A DNA stretch of 64,000 nt from Pictodentalium vernedei. Lineage: Eukaryota > Mollusca > Scaphopoda > Dentaliida > Dentaliidae. Location of the stretch: NCBI GenBank assembly GCA_031216915.1, contig CM062289.1, positions 441,449,587-441,513,586 on the forward strand. The letters are read 5' to 3'. Below, piece by piece: positions 34,346-44,623 of the stretch (position 1 is its first letter; every line of letters begins with the position of its first letter). The notes under the pieces are model-generated. The model was not told where the DNA came from. It saw only the letters and a list, made by a program, of their open reading frames with translations, and did not search any database. Position numbers and translations under genes: made by a program.

Positions 34346-37300
34346 GATTGCCGGAAAGTTGCCGTCGAAGAGAAGCTCCTCCGAGAACGAAGCGACTCTG
34401 AGAGAGTTCTTAACCTACTATCCACGCGTGGATGTAGCTAGGGCTGCATCACGTCTAACCAACTCCAATCAGCCACTAAAGGGCGGAGTTATACGTGAAC
34501 AAACTACTGCCCTCAAAAGAAATTACATTGAGAATAATATCCCGTAAATCTTTTCTTGAAGACGTAATGATAACGCCTCAGTAAGGCGGATTACGTATAA
34601 TAAAGCGTCTAAGTTAAGTCTACTATACATAATGTCGTTCCCAACATTGAAATTGGAAAAGACATAAACGGCGAAAAAGAATATATGCAGTCTTTAATCA
34701 CACCGTCTAGACGCATATGAACTCTCGGTATGCCCTGCTCTGCCAAAATAAACTATATGTAAAAAAGATAAAATGGCAGAAATGAGCCACGCGGACAAGA
34801 AACTAAACTATCATGCTTAGTAGCAGGCTTGTATATATATATAAATATATAGCGTCGAAAAATAAAACACATGTTGTAATGACAATATTGGACTGCGTCG
34901 GTAAGTCAGGGACAAAGTCCCTGTACCGATCGAAAAATCCGAGTCCAATGACGCTATAAGTCTCTTATCCAAGATCGCAGCAATGAAGTCCGAAAAATAA
35001 TCACTGGAAGAAATGCCAGAAGATATGAAAGGCATCTTCCGATACTACTAAAGGGAAAACTCGAAATCTTTCGAATCCCTTTCGCCATCCTGTCGGACCC
35101 TATAAAGCGTTCGGTCGTCCGTAGCTTGATGCAACCGCGGACCGCACCGACCCAACGCCGTCGGATAATTCCTGATTCGACCGAGAAACCGTCAATTGCT
35201 GGGATGCTGCGAAACAACTGTGCTAACTCGGATAGCACGTCCGTCACTGAGGCCTGAGGAGCAGCGGTCTTACGATGCATTGCCGCAGGAAGCTCCGAGA
35301 TCGTTACCCCGTGCATACTTCCAATATGCGAGCGAACGGAGTGTATAGGCCTCGTGTCCCTTGGCTACCGGATGGCGCGACCTATTCGCTGTGGAATCAC
35401 TGAATGCCGAAACTGATCGGATACTCGAGGTCACGTAGCCAATGTGCGGTCGTGTGCCCTGCTGTGAGGATGAGGAAGCATTAAAGACAGTCTCTCGGAC
35501 TGTCAATATAACGGAGCGTCCCGAGCAACGGACATATGCTCCGAATGTAAAATATCTGAACCACAACATGCGGTCCCCTATGTTGTTGGCTTCCTCCGAT
35601 CTGTCCACAATCTGCCGTCACTGGGTGAGTACTAAAGTAATTAAAGTGCTCGCATCACCCAAATCTCCTTCCTAGACCGCAACGGACGAACCCGGCAGCC
35701 GAACCATTCGATGAATGTACGCTACACCGGGTGAGCTAGCGAATGTCACTCCGTAAGCGATAGACATATTCCATGAGCACTTATTGCCGCTAACTCTTCA
35801 TTAACTATGACGACAGAGGCACACTTTTGAAAGACATCTCCATAACTCTTCGAACAAGAAACCAGAAATGCTTGGATAGCAAGCATAAAATAATAATATA
35901 TATAGCGTCGTTCAATAATTCGAAAGTTTGTGTGACATTATTGGACTATGTCGGAACTGAGGGACGATGTCCCTGAACCGAACCAAAAATTTCTAAGTCC
36001 ACCGACGCTATCAGTTTCTTATCCGGCATCGCAGCATATGTTGTTCCGAAAGGGAAAGCTTGAAATCCACCGAATCCCTTTCGGTATCCCGTCGGACCGG
36101 ATGAAACTTTCGGACGTCCGTACCCGCTTCCGCGGAGCGTCCCGACCCAGCATCGTCGGATAAAATATATGCGACAGATTCATTGATGCTGGGATGCTGC
36201 GATAAACTGTGCTATTAAGGAAAGCACGTCCGTTCCCGAGGCCTGTGCAGTAGCGGACTTACGATGCATTGCCGCTGGAAGCTCCGTGTACGTTGACTCC
36301 CGCACACTTCCTATGCGAACGTCCGGAGTCTGCAGGCCTCGAGTCCCCGGCTACCGACCCAGCGCTGTCGGATAATTCTCGATCCGACACCGTTTCTGTC
36401 GGCTGCTGGGATGCTGCGATAAGCTGTGCTATGTGCACAAGAATGTCCGGCGTCGAGACCTGCGGAGGCGCAGTCTATCGCTGCTTCGCCGAGGGCAGCT
36501 CCGCATCAGATGGCTCCCGCATACTTTTCCTATGCGAACGTCCGGAGTCCATCGGTCTCGAATCCCTGGCTGCCGGATGGTGTGACCTGGTCGCCGAAGA
36601 ATCCTTGATCGGCGAAGCTGGTAATATATCAGCGGTCACGCAGCCAAGGTGCGGTCGTGTGCGCTGACGAGAAGAGGAAGCCTTAGCAGTCTCAGCGGAC
36701 TGCCTATACAACGGAGCGTCCCGAGCGACGGACGTATGCTCCGCTAGCGACACATTTGTACCACAACATCTGGGGCCAGATGTTGTTGAACGAGAGAGGG
36801 GCCTCTCTCGCTTGCCGTCCGGATGGACCGGAACGAGCTATGAACCGGACTAAAAGGCTTCCTCCGTTCTCCCTCCGATCCGCCGTCACTGGGTGTGCAT
36901 TAAGATAATTTTATAGTGCTCGCATCACCCCAAAATTCCTTCTAGACCGCAACGGACGAACCCGGCTGCCGAACCATTCGGTGAATGGACGCTACACCGG
37001 GCGAGCTAGCGGACGTCAAAGGCCGTCGAACCTACTAGGGTCCTCTTAGGCAATTGGCGTATTACATGAGCACTTTTCCGCTAGCCCTTCATTAATTGTG
37101 ACGACGGAGGCACACTGTTGGAAGACATCACAGATACATCACCCTAATCTTGATCGTCTGAAATAGAAATTGATAAAGTAGAGTGACCCTGCGGGGAAAG
37201 GACCGGAGTGTCCAAATCCCCAACAACATACCGTGACATACGCTTCCCATATTGTCATCGAAATCATACGATACAGAACAGGAGTTAATGCGAGTACATT

Positions 37301-37390
37301 GACCACATATAGAATGATAATAAGGTCAGAGGAAGACTTCCTCTTAAAACAATTGATCAAAATCCTTTCAATATGAAAAGAAAACAAGTC
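34345..37390 (-). pseudogene. DIRS copy B ORF1 remnant with internal duplications
   Basis: Same fragments as in copy A (DKRLIASLDSDFS, RKTAAPQASVTDVLS). It shares with A nearly all stops and the duplications, so the decay predates the most recent transposition of this lineage. Confidence 0.7.
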
Positions 37391-38466
37391 CTGGTACTCG
37401 CACTAATCCCTGGCAATCAAAATACATAATAATAATATGATCCATTAATATAGAAAAAATAATTGAAATCAAAATATTTTGAAAAAATATTTTTTCAGAA
37501 CAGCCCAAGTTTCTGAAAAGTAACGTTGAGCCCCAATGGATCCCAAGCCTAAGTGTGGACAAAAATTTTAAAAATATTTTAAACAATTTATTCAACACTT
37601 ACGAACAATAATAATGTATCTAGTTATGATTAAAATAACATAAAGATATTATTATTTAGAAATCCCCCCCTCACACAGAGGGCTGTTGTAAATGTAAACA
37701 ATGAGTGTAAAAACACTAAAATAAGACTCCAGGCACCCAGGCCCGAAATCAGTTACCAAAAATACACCATCTGATGCAAAACAGAGACTTCCAGGGAAGA
37801 AACTGCAGAACATCAGATGGTAGATGCAGAACACAACGCCTAACCACCCGTAGGTGAAGACGTAAACATGGGGAAAGAACAGAATTCATTCTGTTATTCA
37901 GCTAAAACTCCCAAGAAATTTTAGTAATAATAATTACAGAAACTATGCCAAAAGCATGGGAGAATAGCAAGGGGGAACTTAAAGGACAGGGAGAGAGGAA
38001 AAACACTTGAAAAAACAGTGTAACTAAATAATCAGAATGACAACAAAATGGCTGCTGCCTTGAAAATAGGTAACTTAACATAATTTCATTAAAAAATTTT
38101 AAGTTACAGCCCTGATAATATTCTGTCACACATTCTTTTCCTCTCCTCCTTTTCTATCCTCCTTAGAATCACCATTTCACTAATATTTATGTGTCTGGAA
38201 TCATTTAAACTGAGATTTAAAAGCACAAAGATCAGTCAGATGTTAACTGATGAAGGGCCAAACTTAGAATGATAAATGGCGCCAATTTCGGAACGTCCTT
38301 GACACTGCGCATGCGCAGTAGGGGCGAAGTGTGGAGGGCCTTTCAGGACATGTTTTCTTTAGTTTTAGATGCAAATTTTGGGGATTGGGGGGCAAAATTT
38401 GTGTTTGGCCCTATATTTTAAGAGTTAGCACCAGCTATGTCTGGGTCATTGGTACAGTATAAAAAT

Positions 38467-38535
38467 ATTATTTGTTCAACTGCTGAATTTGTATATTACA
38501 AGGGTTCAAGCAGACGATTCCTTGGATAAAGGGAT
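38467..38535. mobile_element. MITE M1 (inverse), part after DIRS copy B
   Basis: It reads tttgttcaactgctgaattt, gtatattac, then a degraded end (gattccttggataaaggg) corresponding to the reverse complement of the M1 left end. Confidence 0.7.
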
Positions 38536-39285
38536 GATAATATTCATTCGGAGATACAGTTAAAATACTCAAGACATCTTTTAAATTAAATTGAGGGTAA
38601 ATAAATAATGACGATAAACCGATATTTTTGTAATTACGCTGGTATTCAATCGATACTGGTTTGAATATCGGTATATATCGGTTTATCGATATACCATGCA
38701 GCTCTAATTTTAAATGACTTCCTCCCCAGTCAATGGTGACCGGGTCCTATTTTACCAGTAAAACAGAGCTTGTTTACCACAGTAAACAAGCAATGCTTCA
38801 CTTCCGGGGTTCCCTCAGGGATCTCGTTTGTTTTTACATTTTATTACGTGCCTACTTTTCCTCCAGTTCGATATTTACAAATCTGCATGGAACATGTTTC
38901 ATACAGATATCCTTTGACCAACTATTTTTCCACACGACGTTGAGGATCCATCAAAAGAACTAAACTCCTCTCATTTTTGTAATTGGCCAATCGGAATGCT
39001 GCATTCTGACCCAGAGCAATTCAGAAGCTGAGGTGACAGCCAATAAATCAAACGTCAATTGGGACAAGAGGCCCCATGGGGGCTTACCTGACAATATTTG
39101 TATAACAAAGGATTTAATTAGCATCTATGACTAGTTAACACTATAGAGGAATGATGTTATTTAATTATTTATAACTCTGTTGTCCATGCATGCCAGATGA
39201 TTTTTTCTAGTATTGTGATACTACCACAGAAATAATGCCAAGATTTTCAGTAATGCAAAACTAGGAAGTCCAAATATCAACCTGG

Positions 39286-39581
39286 CTCAAATTTATCACT
39301 GTAGATTACGTCTTCGGTGTAGCAATCTGAATGAGCATCTTTATGTAAACCACCTCGTGGACTCGCCTTACTGCCTCTGTGGACAGATGGAGACTACGGA
39401 GCACTTCCTACTAAATTGTCCCATGTATATTAATATACGTAATGAGACTTTAGGCCATCTCCCACACACAATTGATACAAATATATTGCTGTTTGGGTGC
39501 GAATTTAAAAATAGTACAGACAATCGAATAATATTTGAAGCTGTTCACAAGTTTATTCTCAAATCAGAAAGGTTTCCATGA
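39286..39581 (+). CDS. Non-LTR ORF2 C-terminus (partial)
   Basis: The frame reads QIYHCRLRLRCSNLNEHLYV, then SPYCLCGQMETTEHFLLNCPMY, and stops at 39579-39581. The CxCG...ETxEHxLLxCPxY cysteine-histidine motif is characteristic of the region following the reverse transcriptase/RNase H in CR1/Jockey/I-type non-LTR elements. Only about 97 codons remain; no reverse-transcriptase motifs are left. The clade cannot be told from this piece. Confidence 0.8.
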
Positions 39582-39841
39582 GACCTGAGTCCCAATTAAA
39601 GTCACTTTAGGTGTTTACGTGCCACTTTTTCAGCTGGGGCACCGTCGCCGGAGGCTGGGGTCAGGGGTCTGCCACAACTACCAAATCAACGTCATTCCAA
39701 AGGACAAGTTTACCTATTCCACTTAATCCTCTTCTCAGACAAAGTGTTTTGTCTGTAACCCTATACTCAATCCAAATGAGGGGAGACTTTCTTAGCATTC
39801 TGGAATGACTATACATGCTTCTTTTGTCCCGTAAGCGTAGC

Positions 39842-39881
<40 letters not shown>

Positions 39882-40478
39882 CTATCTACATCTCAAGATT
39901 ACTGTGATCATTCCAGTCAAATTGTGGCAGTTCTGAACCAACACTTATAATGTTGTCTGTGAAGGTCTCTCATTTTAGAAATTGGGGCCTGCCGCATTTC
40001 CTCAGTGGGAAATTCGGCCCAGCGACCTCCCTCTGCACAATCATAAATCAGAAAAAGGTGGAAGATTGGAAAATGTTTTGAAAGTACTAGCCGTAGAAAT
40101 CACTCCGTTGTTGGGCCGATTTCCGGTTGGGGTAATGCGCAGGGCTCGCTAAGTCAAGGTCATAAGTTTCTCTGTTTACCCATTCTTCTTTCTTTTATAT
40201 TTTGAGCTCCATTCACATAATTCTGTTTTCAACTTATGCTTATACTCAGCTGTTTATTGATAATTTATTGAACTCAACAATGTGTACATATGTTAAAAGT
40301 TTGAATCGAAATTTTGGATTGTCACAGCTGTATGACTGTCATCTCGTATCTATTTATGTGTAATTGCAATACGAGTGGAAACGACCTTGTATAAGCTATC
40401 AGCTTTTTGTCGAATCCACATAATCATTATACTGTTTCATGTATATTCTGAAAGTTGGAAATAAATATTGTTTAAACT
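39286..40478 (+). mobile_element. 5'-truncated non-LTR retrotransposon
   Basis: It is flanked by a perfect 14-bp direct repeat AAATATCAACCTGG (39272-39285 and 40479-40492), which belongs to the H5 host unit. The insert begins in the 3' end of the ORF2 coding sequence and ends GGAAATAAATATTGTTTAAACT. Its 3' UTR includes a (CT)n(CTAT)n tract at 39843-39890. It is dead on arrival by 5' truncation, as is usual for this class. Confidence 0.85.
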
Positions 40479-41002
40479 AAATATCAACCTGGGGACTTAA
40501 CTTGAACAAACTTGAAGGATGTTGTATACCAAATATCAAAAGATTCTGACTGGTGGTTCTGGAGAAGATTTTGAGAATATTACCAATTTTTAACTTTATT
40601 AAAATTTGCTCTCCCCCACCCCCATAGGGATTACAAATATCAACCCAGAGACTTTGTTTTAACGAACTGAATCCATCCATTGTAAGGATTCTGTACGCCA
40701 TATATTTAATGATTCTGACTAGTGTTACTGGAGAAGAAGAATTTTAAAGATTATTCCTCATATCGGACTAAGATAAAATTCAAGCTCCAATAGGGAGCCC
40801 AAATATTAACCCAAAGACTTGTTTTGAACAAACTGAGATCTGACTCCCCTCAAGATATTGCAAGAAGAAGAGTTTCAAAAATTATTCCTCATATTGCACT
40901 AGATTAAAATTTGGGCTCCCTTGGAGAGCCAAATTATTAACGGATGGACCTGAGTTGAACAAATTGAATTCAAGCCCTGTAAAGATTCTGTATGCCATAT
41001 AT

Positions 41003-41253
41003 TAACCCTTAAACCCCCATATAGCCCCAAACCGCCACTTTTATATTGCACTGAAGCAGGTGCTCCCTTGTGTAATCTTTTTTATTACTCTTGTGTGTAG
41101 ACTGAATTTTCCCTGGCAGTGATTCTACATCACTGCTGGCTGCCTGTATAGGCAGCCAGCAGTGATGTAGAACCACTGCCAAGTCATCAATAACTATGTA
41201 AGCAGAAAAAGGCCATAAATACTTTAAAATTAATCTGAGGACTTAAGGGTTAA
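41003..41253. mobile_element. TTAA MITE with M8-type hairpin core
   Basis: TTAACCCTTAAACCCCCATA to CTGAGGACTTAAGGGTTAA. The core is agtgattctacatcactgct..ggctgcctg and complement (41119-41193). The site without the insert, atatattaaatgattctgac, is present in the next H5 unit near 41519-41538. That proves the boundaries and a TTAA duplication. Confidence 0.9.
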
Positions 41254-41879
41254 ATGATTCTGACTAGTGTTTCTGGAGAAGAATAGTTTTAAAGATTATT
41301 CCTCATTTGGACTAAGTTAACATTCGGCCACGAATAGGGAGCCCAGATATTAGCCCAAAGACTTGATTTGAACAAACTTAGATCTGACTTCCCTTTTCAA
41401 AGATTATTCATCCTGTTGCACTAAGTTAAAATTCAGGCTCCATTAGAGAGCTCAATTACAAACCGATACTTTTGAGTTGAACAAATTGAATCCAACCCCT
41501 GTAAAGATTCTGTATGCTATATATTAAATGATTCTGACTGCTGTTTTTGGAGAAGAATAGTTTTAAAGATTATTCCTCATATTGGACTAAGTTAAAATCT
41601 AGGCTCCAATAGGGAGACCTTTCATTAACCTTTATTTACATGTATACACTTAGAAGTAACTAGCATGTTTCCCTGCAGACAGTATGTTGGGCTAACTGTT
41701 CTGTTGCAGTAAAAAGTTATCAAAGAAAGAATTAGGGTTTTGAGAGTTAAATTTGAATGAACTTTCTATATATTCTGTATGTGTAAAGACAGCGAAAAGC
41801 CTGTCAATTCATACTCATAAAATGCAAGGTGTGACTGTCCTAGATGGGCCTGTCTATATCACCAGCCACCATGATTATT

Positions 41880-42185
41880 CTAAGACGAAAAAAGTCACAA
41901 CTCTGGCAAAAAAAGTCTGATCAAAACTATATTTTCAGGTGCATAGGTTCCCATGGTAGTGAACATCCATATAAAGTTTCAAAGGAACATAAACATCAGA
42001 GAAATTCCCCAGACAAAATTCAGGCATTCTAAAACAAAAAGGGGTATAACTCTGGCAAAAAAAGTCTGATCAAAACTATAATAATAGGTGCACAGGTTCG
42101 CATGGAAGTGAACATACCTACCGGGTTTCAAAAGAATCAACCCATAAACATTTGAGAAAACCTTGCTATGATAACTTGGTATACG
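41880..42185. repeat. Satellite-bearing repeat H6, two 149-bp units
   Basis: The phrase ctctggcaaaaaaagtctga, then tcaaaactata, occurs at about 41901 and 42050. Each is followed by aggtgca(t/c)aggttc, catgg(t/a)agtgaaca and ...gtttcaaa. Confidence 0.7.
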
Positions 42186-42204
42186 TCTAGATGAGATTGT
42201 CAGA

Positions 42205-42310
42205 CAGTTTTGCAGGTGAAGGAGGCAGGAGTACCTGGAGAGAACCATCAAGCAGTGACAAGCAACTGTCATACTCCAACAACATACTAACTCCACAGTT
42301 AGGTTGGTTC
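42205..42310 (-). mobile_element. SINE, first part (split by nested elements)
   Basis: gcaggtgaaggaggcaggag, tacctggagagaaccatc, aagcagtgacaagcaactg match the body of the 402-766 SINE. The sequence continues at 52164 after the M2/DIRS nest. Confidence 0.75.
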
Positions 42311-42323
42311 AGGCCCAAAAATG
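42311..42323. mobile_element. MITE M2, left tip (split by DIRS copy C)
   Basis: Caggcccaaaaat corresponds to the M2 end CAAGCCTGAAAAT. The element resumes with aagcagtctgac at 51923. Confidence 0.65.
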
Positions 42324-42623
42324 AAAAAATTTATAGTAATTATATATTCTTTATACGTACCAATGACCCAGACTTAGCTGGTGCTAACTCTCAAAAATTC
42401 ATGGCCAAACACAAATTTTGCCCCCCCAATCCCCAAAATTTGCATCAAAATCCAAAAAATCAATGTCCTATATGGTCCTCCATACTTTTGTCCACTGCGC
42501 ATGCGCAGTGTCAAGGAAGTACCAAAATTGGCGCCAAATCTTCATTCTCACAACCAGTGCCTGGTAAATGTTATATACTCAGCGGGGAGTTATAGTTTCC
42601 AACTCATGGGAGGGCCATCCCCA

Positions 42624-42955
42624 TCTGGGTCATTGTTAAGTATAAAAAATATATAAATTACTATAAATTTGTTCATATTTTTATACTGTACCAATGACCC
42701 AGACTAAGCTGAATAAAAAAAAGGCTGGAGGGCCTAGGATATAAAGGAAAATCCAATAGGCTCAATTACATATAAACAGAATTATCCCCTCATGGTAAGT
42801 ATAAAAAATATATAAATTACTATAAATTTGTTCATATTTTTATACTGTACCAATGACCCAGACTAAGCTGAATAAAAAAAAGGCTGGAGGGCCTAGGACA
42901 TAAAGGAAAATCCAATAGGCTCAATTACATATAAACAGAATTATCCCCTCAAGGA
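42624..42955. repeat. DIRS copy C, duplicated internal complementary region
   Basis: A 159-bp segment (42638-42796) is repeated in tandem (42797-42955) with about one difference. Each copy holds the reverse complements of the left tip (ataaattactataaattt) and right tip (tatttttatactgtacc) joined. Copies A and B have a single one. Confidence 0.85.
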
Positions 42956-43473
42956 GAAAAGGAGAAACAGGATTTACATATATTTTTCTTGTTTATACAA
43001 AAAAGTAAGGAAGACATATTACCAATCCGTAATTGAGCACAATAACATCAATGATCTCTATTAACATCCAGTATAACCTATTAAACCCTTATTTTTAAAC
43101 GAAAGCCAATAAATAAAGATAGTCCAGAGAAAGAGACTCTTCATACTCATTTAAAAGTGTTCGAGGAATGTGTATCAAAGCTCGTATGACACGTGACATA
43201 TACAAATGCTTCACACCGAGCTACACTTTAAAAATATTACATAAATGAGATAGACATTAGCTTTACACTTTAAAACCATACCAGCACCGACTCGGAATTA
43301 CTGACTCCAGAGGAGGTATTCCCTTGCTTTTCACTATAAAGCAGGTGATATAAGGGAACACCACCCCCCCCCCACCTTCCCCTTGCTCAGGGTCAATCAC
43401 CCCAGAACGAAGAGGGCAGCAGGACAGAGTCACTACTGGAACAGAAAGCCTGCATAACTATAGTTGCAACTGT

Positions 43474-44420
43474 TTAGTGGTCGACATTCTGAGCAACAGA
43501 TAACGGACCTGAACAACGAAGGTTGCCAGAAATAGACTCAATATTTCTAAGGTAAAAATTTGTGAACGTAGAAGGCTGAGACCAGTATGCAGCCTTCATC
43601 AAATCGGTATTAGCAATACTATTAGCATAAGCCCAAGATGTAGACAGCGCTCTAACTTCATGCGCTGAAATCTTAAGCACAGACTGCTGAGAAGAAGATA
43701 ATTTTTCATAAGGAGTACGAATAGTCAATTGAATCCACCTGCAAATAGAATGGACCAAGATGTCTCTTCTATTAGGCAGCAGAGACAGAAAGAAACGTTT
43801 TTGTCCCTTTCTGATAAACTCAGATCTACGTTTGTAAATGCGCATAGCTCTAACTGGACATAGCAAAGGCCTATGGCCGTCTGAGGACGGAAGAGCCTAA
43901 ATAACAATAGGCTCAGGGTACTTATTAGGAGACTGATTCTTAGCCAAAAATCCAACATTAGTAGTCAAAGTAATAGTATTACCAACACTACGATAGTGAG
44001 AATCATCAACAGATAGTGCATGAAGCTCACTAACTCTTCTTGCAGAAGAGAAGGCTAAGAGAAAAGCTGTCTTATAAGATAAGTATTTGAAGTCTACCAT
44101 ATCCAGGGGTTCAAATGGCGCTTGTTTTAGCTTCAGAAGAACCTAAGCTAAATTCCACTTAGGAATTAACCTAAGGGTTCTAGGTCTATTTATCGAAAAG
44201 TTTTTAACTACGGTAACTTAGATAAAGAGACATTAGATCCAATTTGTAAGCTATCATGATGAGCATAAGTATCAGATAGCATAGACCTATAACCCTTAAC
44301 AGTTATTGGCTGCAGTTTGATCTTGTCAAACAAGTAGACCAAAAAATTAGCAATGTCTGGAATGGAGGGATCATAAATATCAATAGAATGATCCCTACAC
44401 CATCGAGAGAAAACCTTCCA
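43474..44420 (-). pseudogene. DIRS copy C tyrosine recombinase, frameshifted
   Basis: The recombinase of DIRS elements integrates the circular cDNA without target duplication. From the C-terminal part of the frame 44208-44948 comes a SAM-like N-terminal domain (WKVFSRWCRDHSIDIYDPSI, FLVYLFDKIKLQPITVKGYR). Frame 43897-44100 gives the first catalytic arginine in FLLAFSSARRVSELHAL. Frame 43474-43866 gives the HxxR box in ISAHEVRALSTSWAY (His69, Arg72 of that frame) and the nucleophile tyrosine in STFTNFYLRNIE (Tyr105). All key residues are present, but at least two frame changes separate them. Confidence 0.85.
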
Positions 44421-44623
44421 CTTAGCAGCGTAATTTAGCGAAGAGGAGGTCCTCCTACAGTTAGAAATTGCATCCACTGCTCGTCCTGTAAATTGCTTGC
44501 TGTGCAAGAAGGACCGCACAACAGAAATACGTGAAGGTTGAGACCTTGTGGGTTGTGATGCACTGTGCGCGATTTCCCCTGCGAAAGAAGGTCCTCCCAC
44601 GGAGGAAGCTTCCAAGGAATGTC

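Larger units (their letters stand above)
31468..38466 (-). mobile_element. Non-autonomous DIRS1-like element, copy B
   Basis: Near-identical to copy A throughout, at a constant offset of about 27,815 bases with a few small indels. Inverted terminal repeats are at 31490-31697 and about 38264-38466, the internal complementary region at 31770-31858. It has the same loss of reverse transcriptase and the same ORF1 duplications and broken frames. The flanks differ from those of copy A, so it is an independent insertion, not a segmental duplication. ORF1 remnant about 34345-37387, RNase H remnant 33898-34345, recombinase remnant 32458-33525. Confidence 0.9.
39063..41635. mobile_element. Satellite-bearing element H5, copy 1 (interrupted)
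   Basis: It starts ACAAGAGGCCCCATGGGGGC, the same start as the element at 49551. Units of about 150-180 bp carry gggagcccaaatattaaccc, gacttgatttgaacaaac, gattctgtatgccatat, attctgactagtg, ctggagaagaa and cctcatattgcactaag. It is interrupted by a non-LTR fragment (39286-40478) and a TTAA element (41003-41253). The terminal hairpin seen in copy 2 is not present at its right end, so it is truncated there. Confidence 0.75.

Noticed and set aside
31468..38466. Copy B as part of a segmental duplication of copy A
   Set aside because: Identity stops exactly at the DIRS tips; flanking M1 MITE orientation and outer flanks differ.
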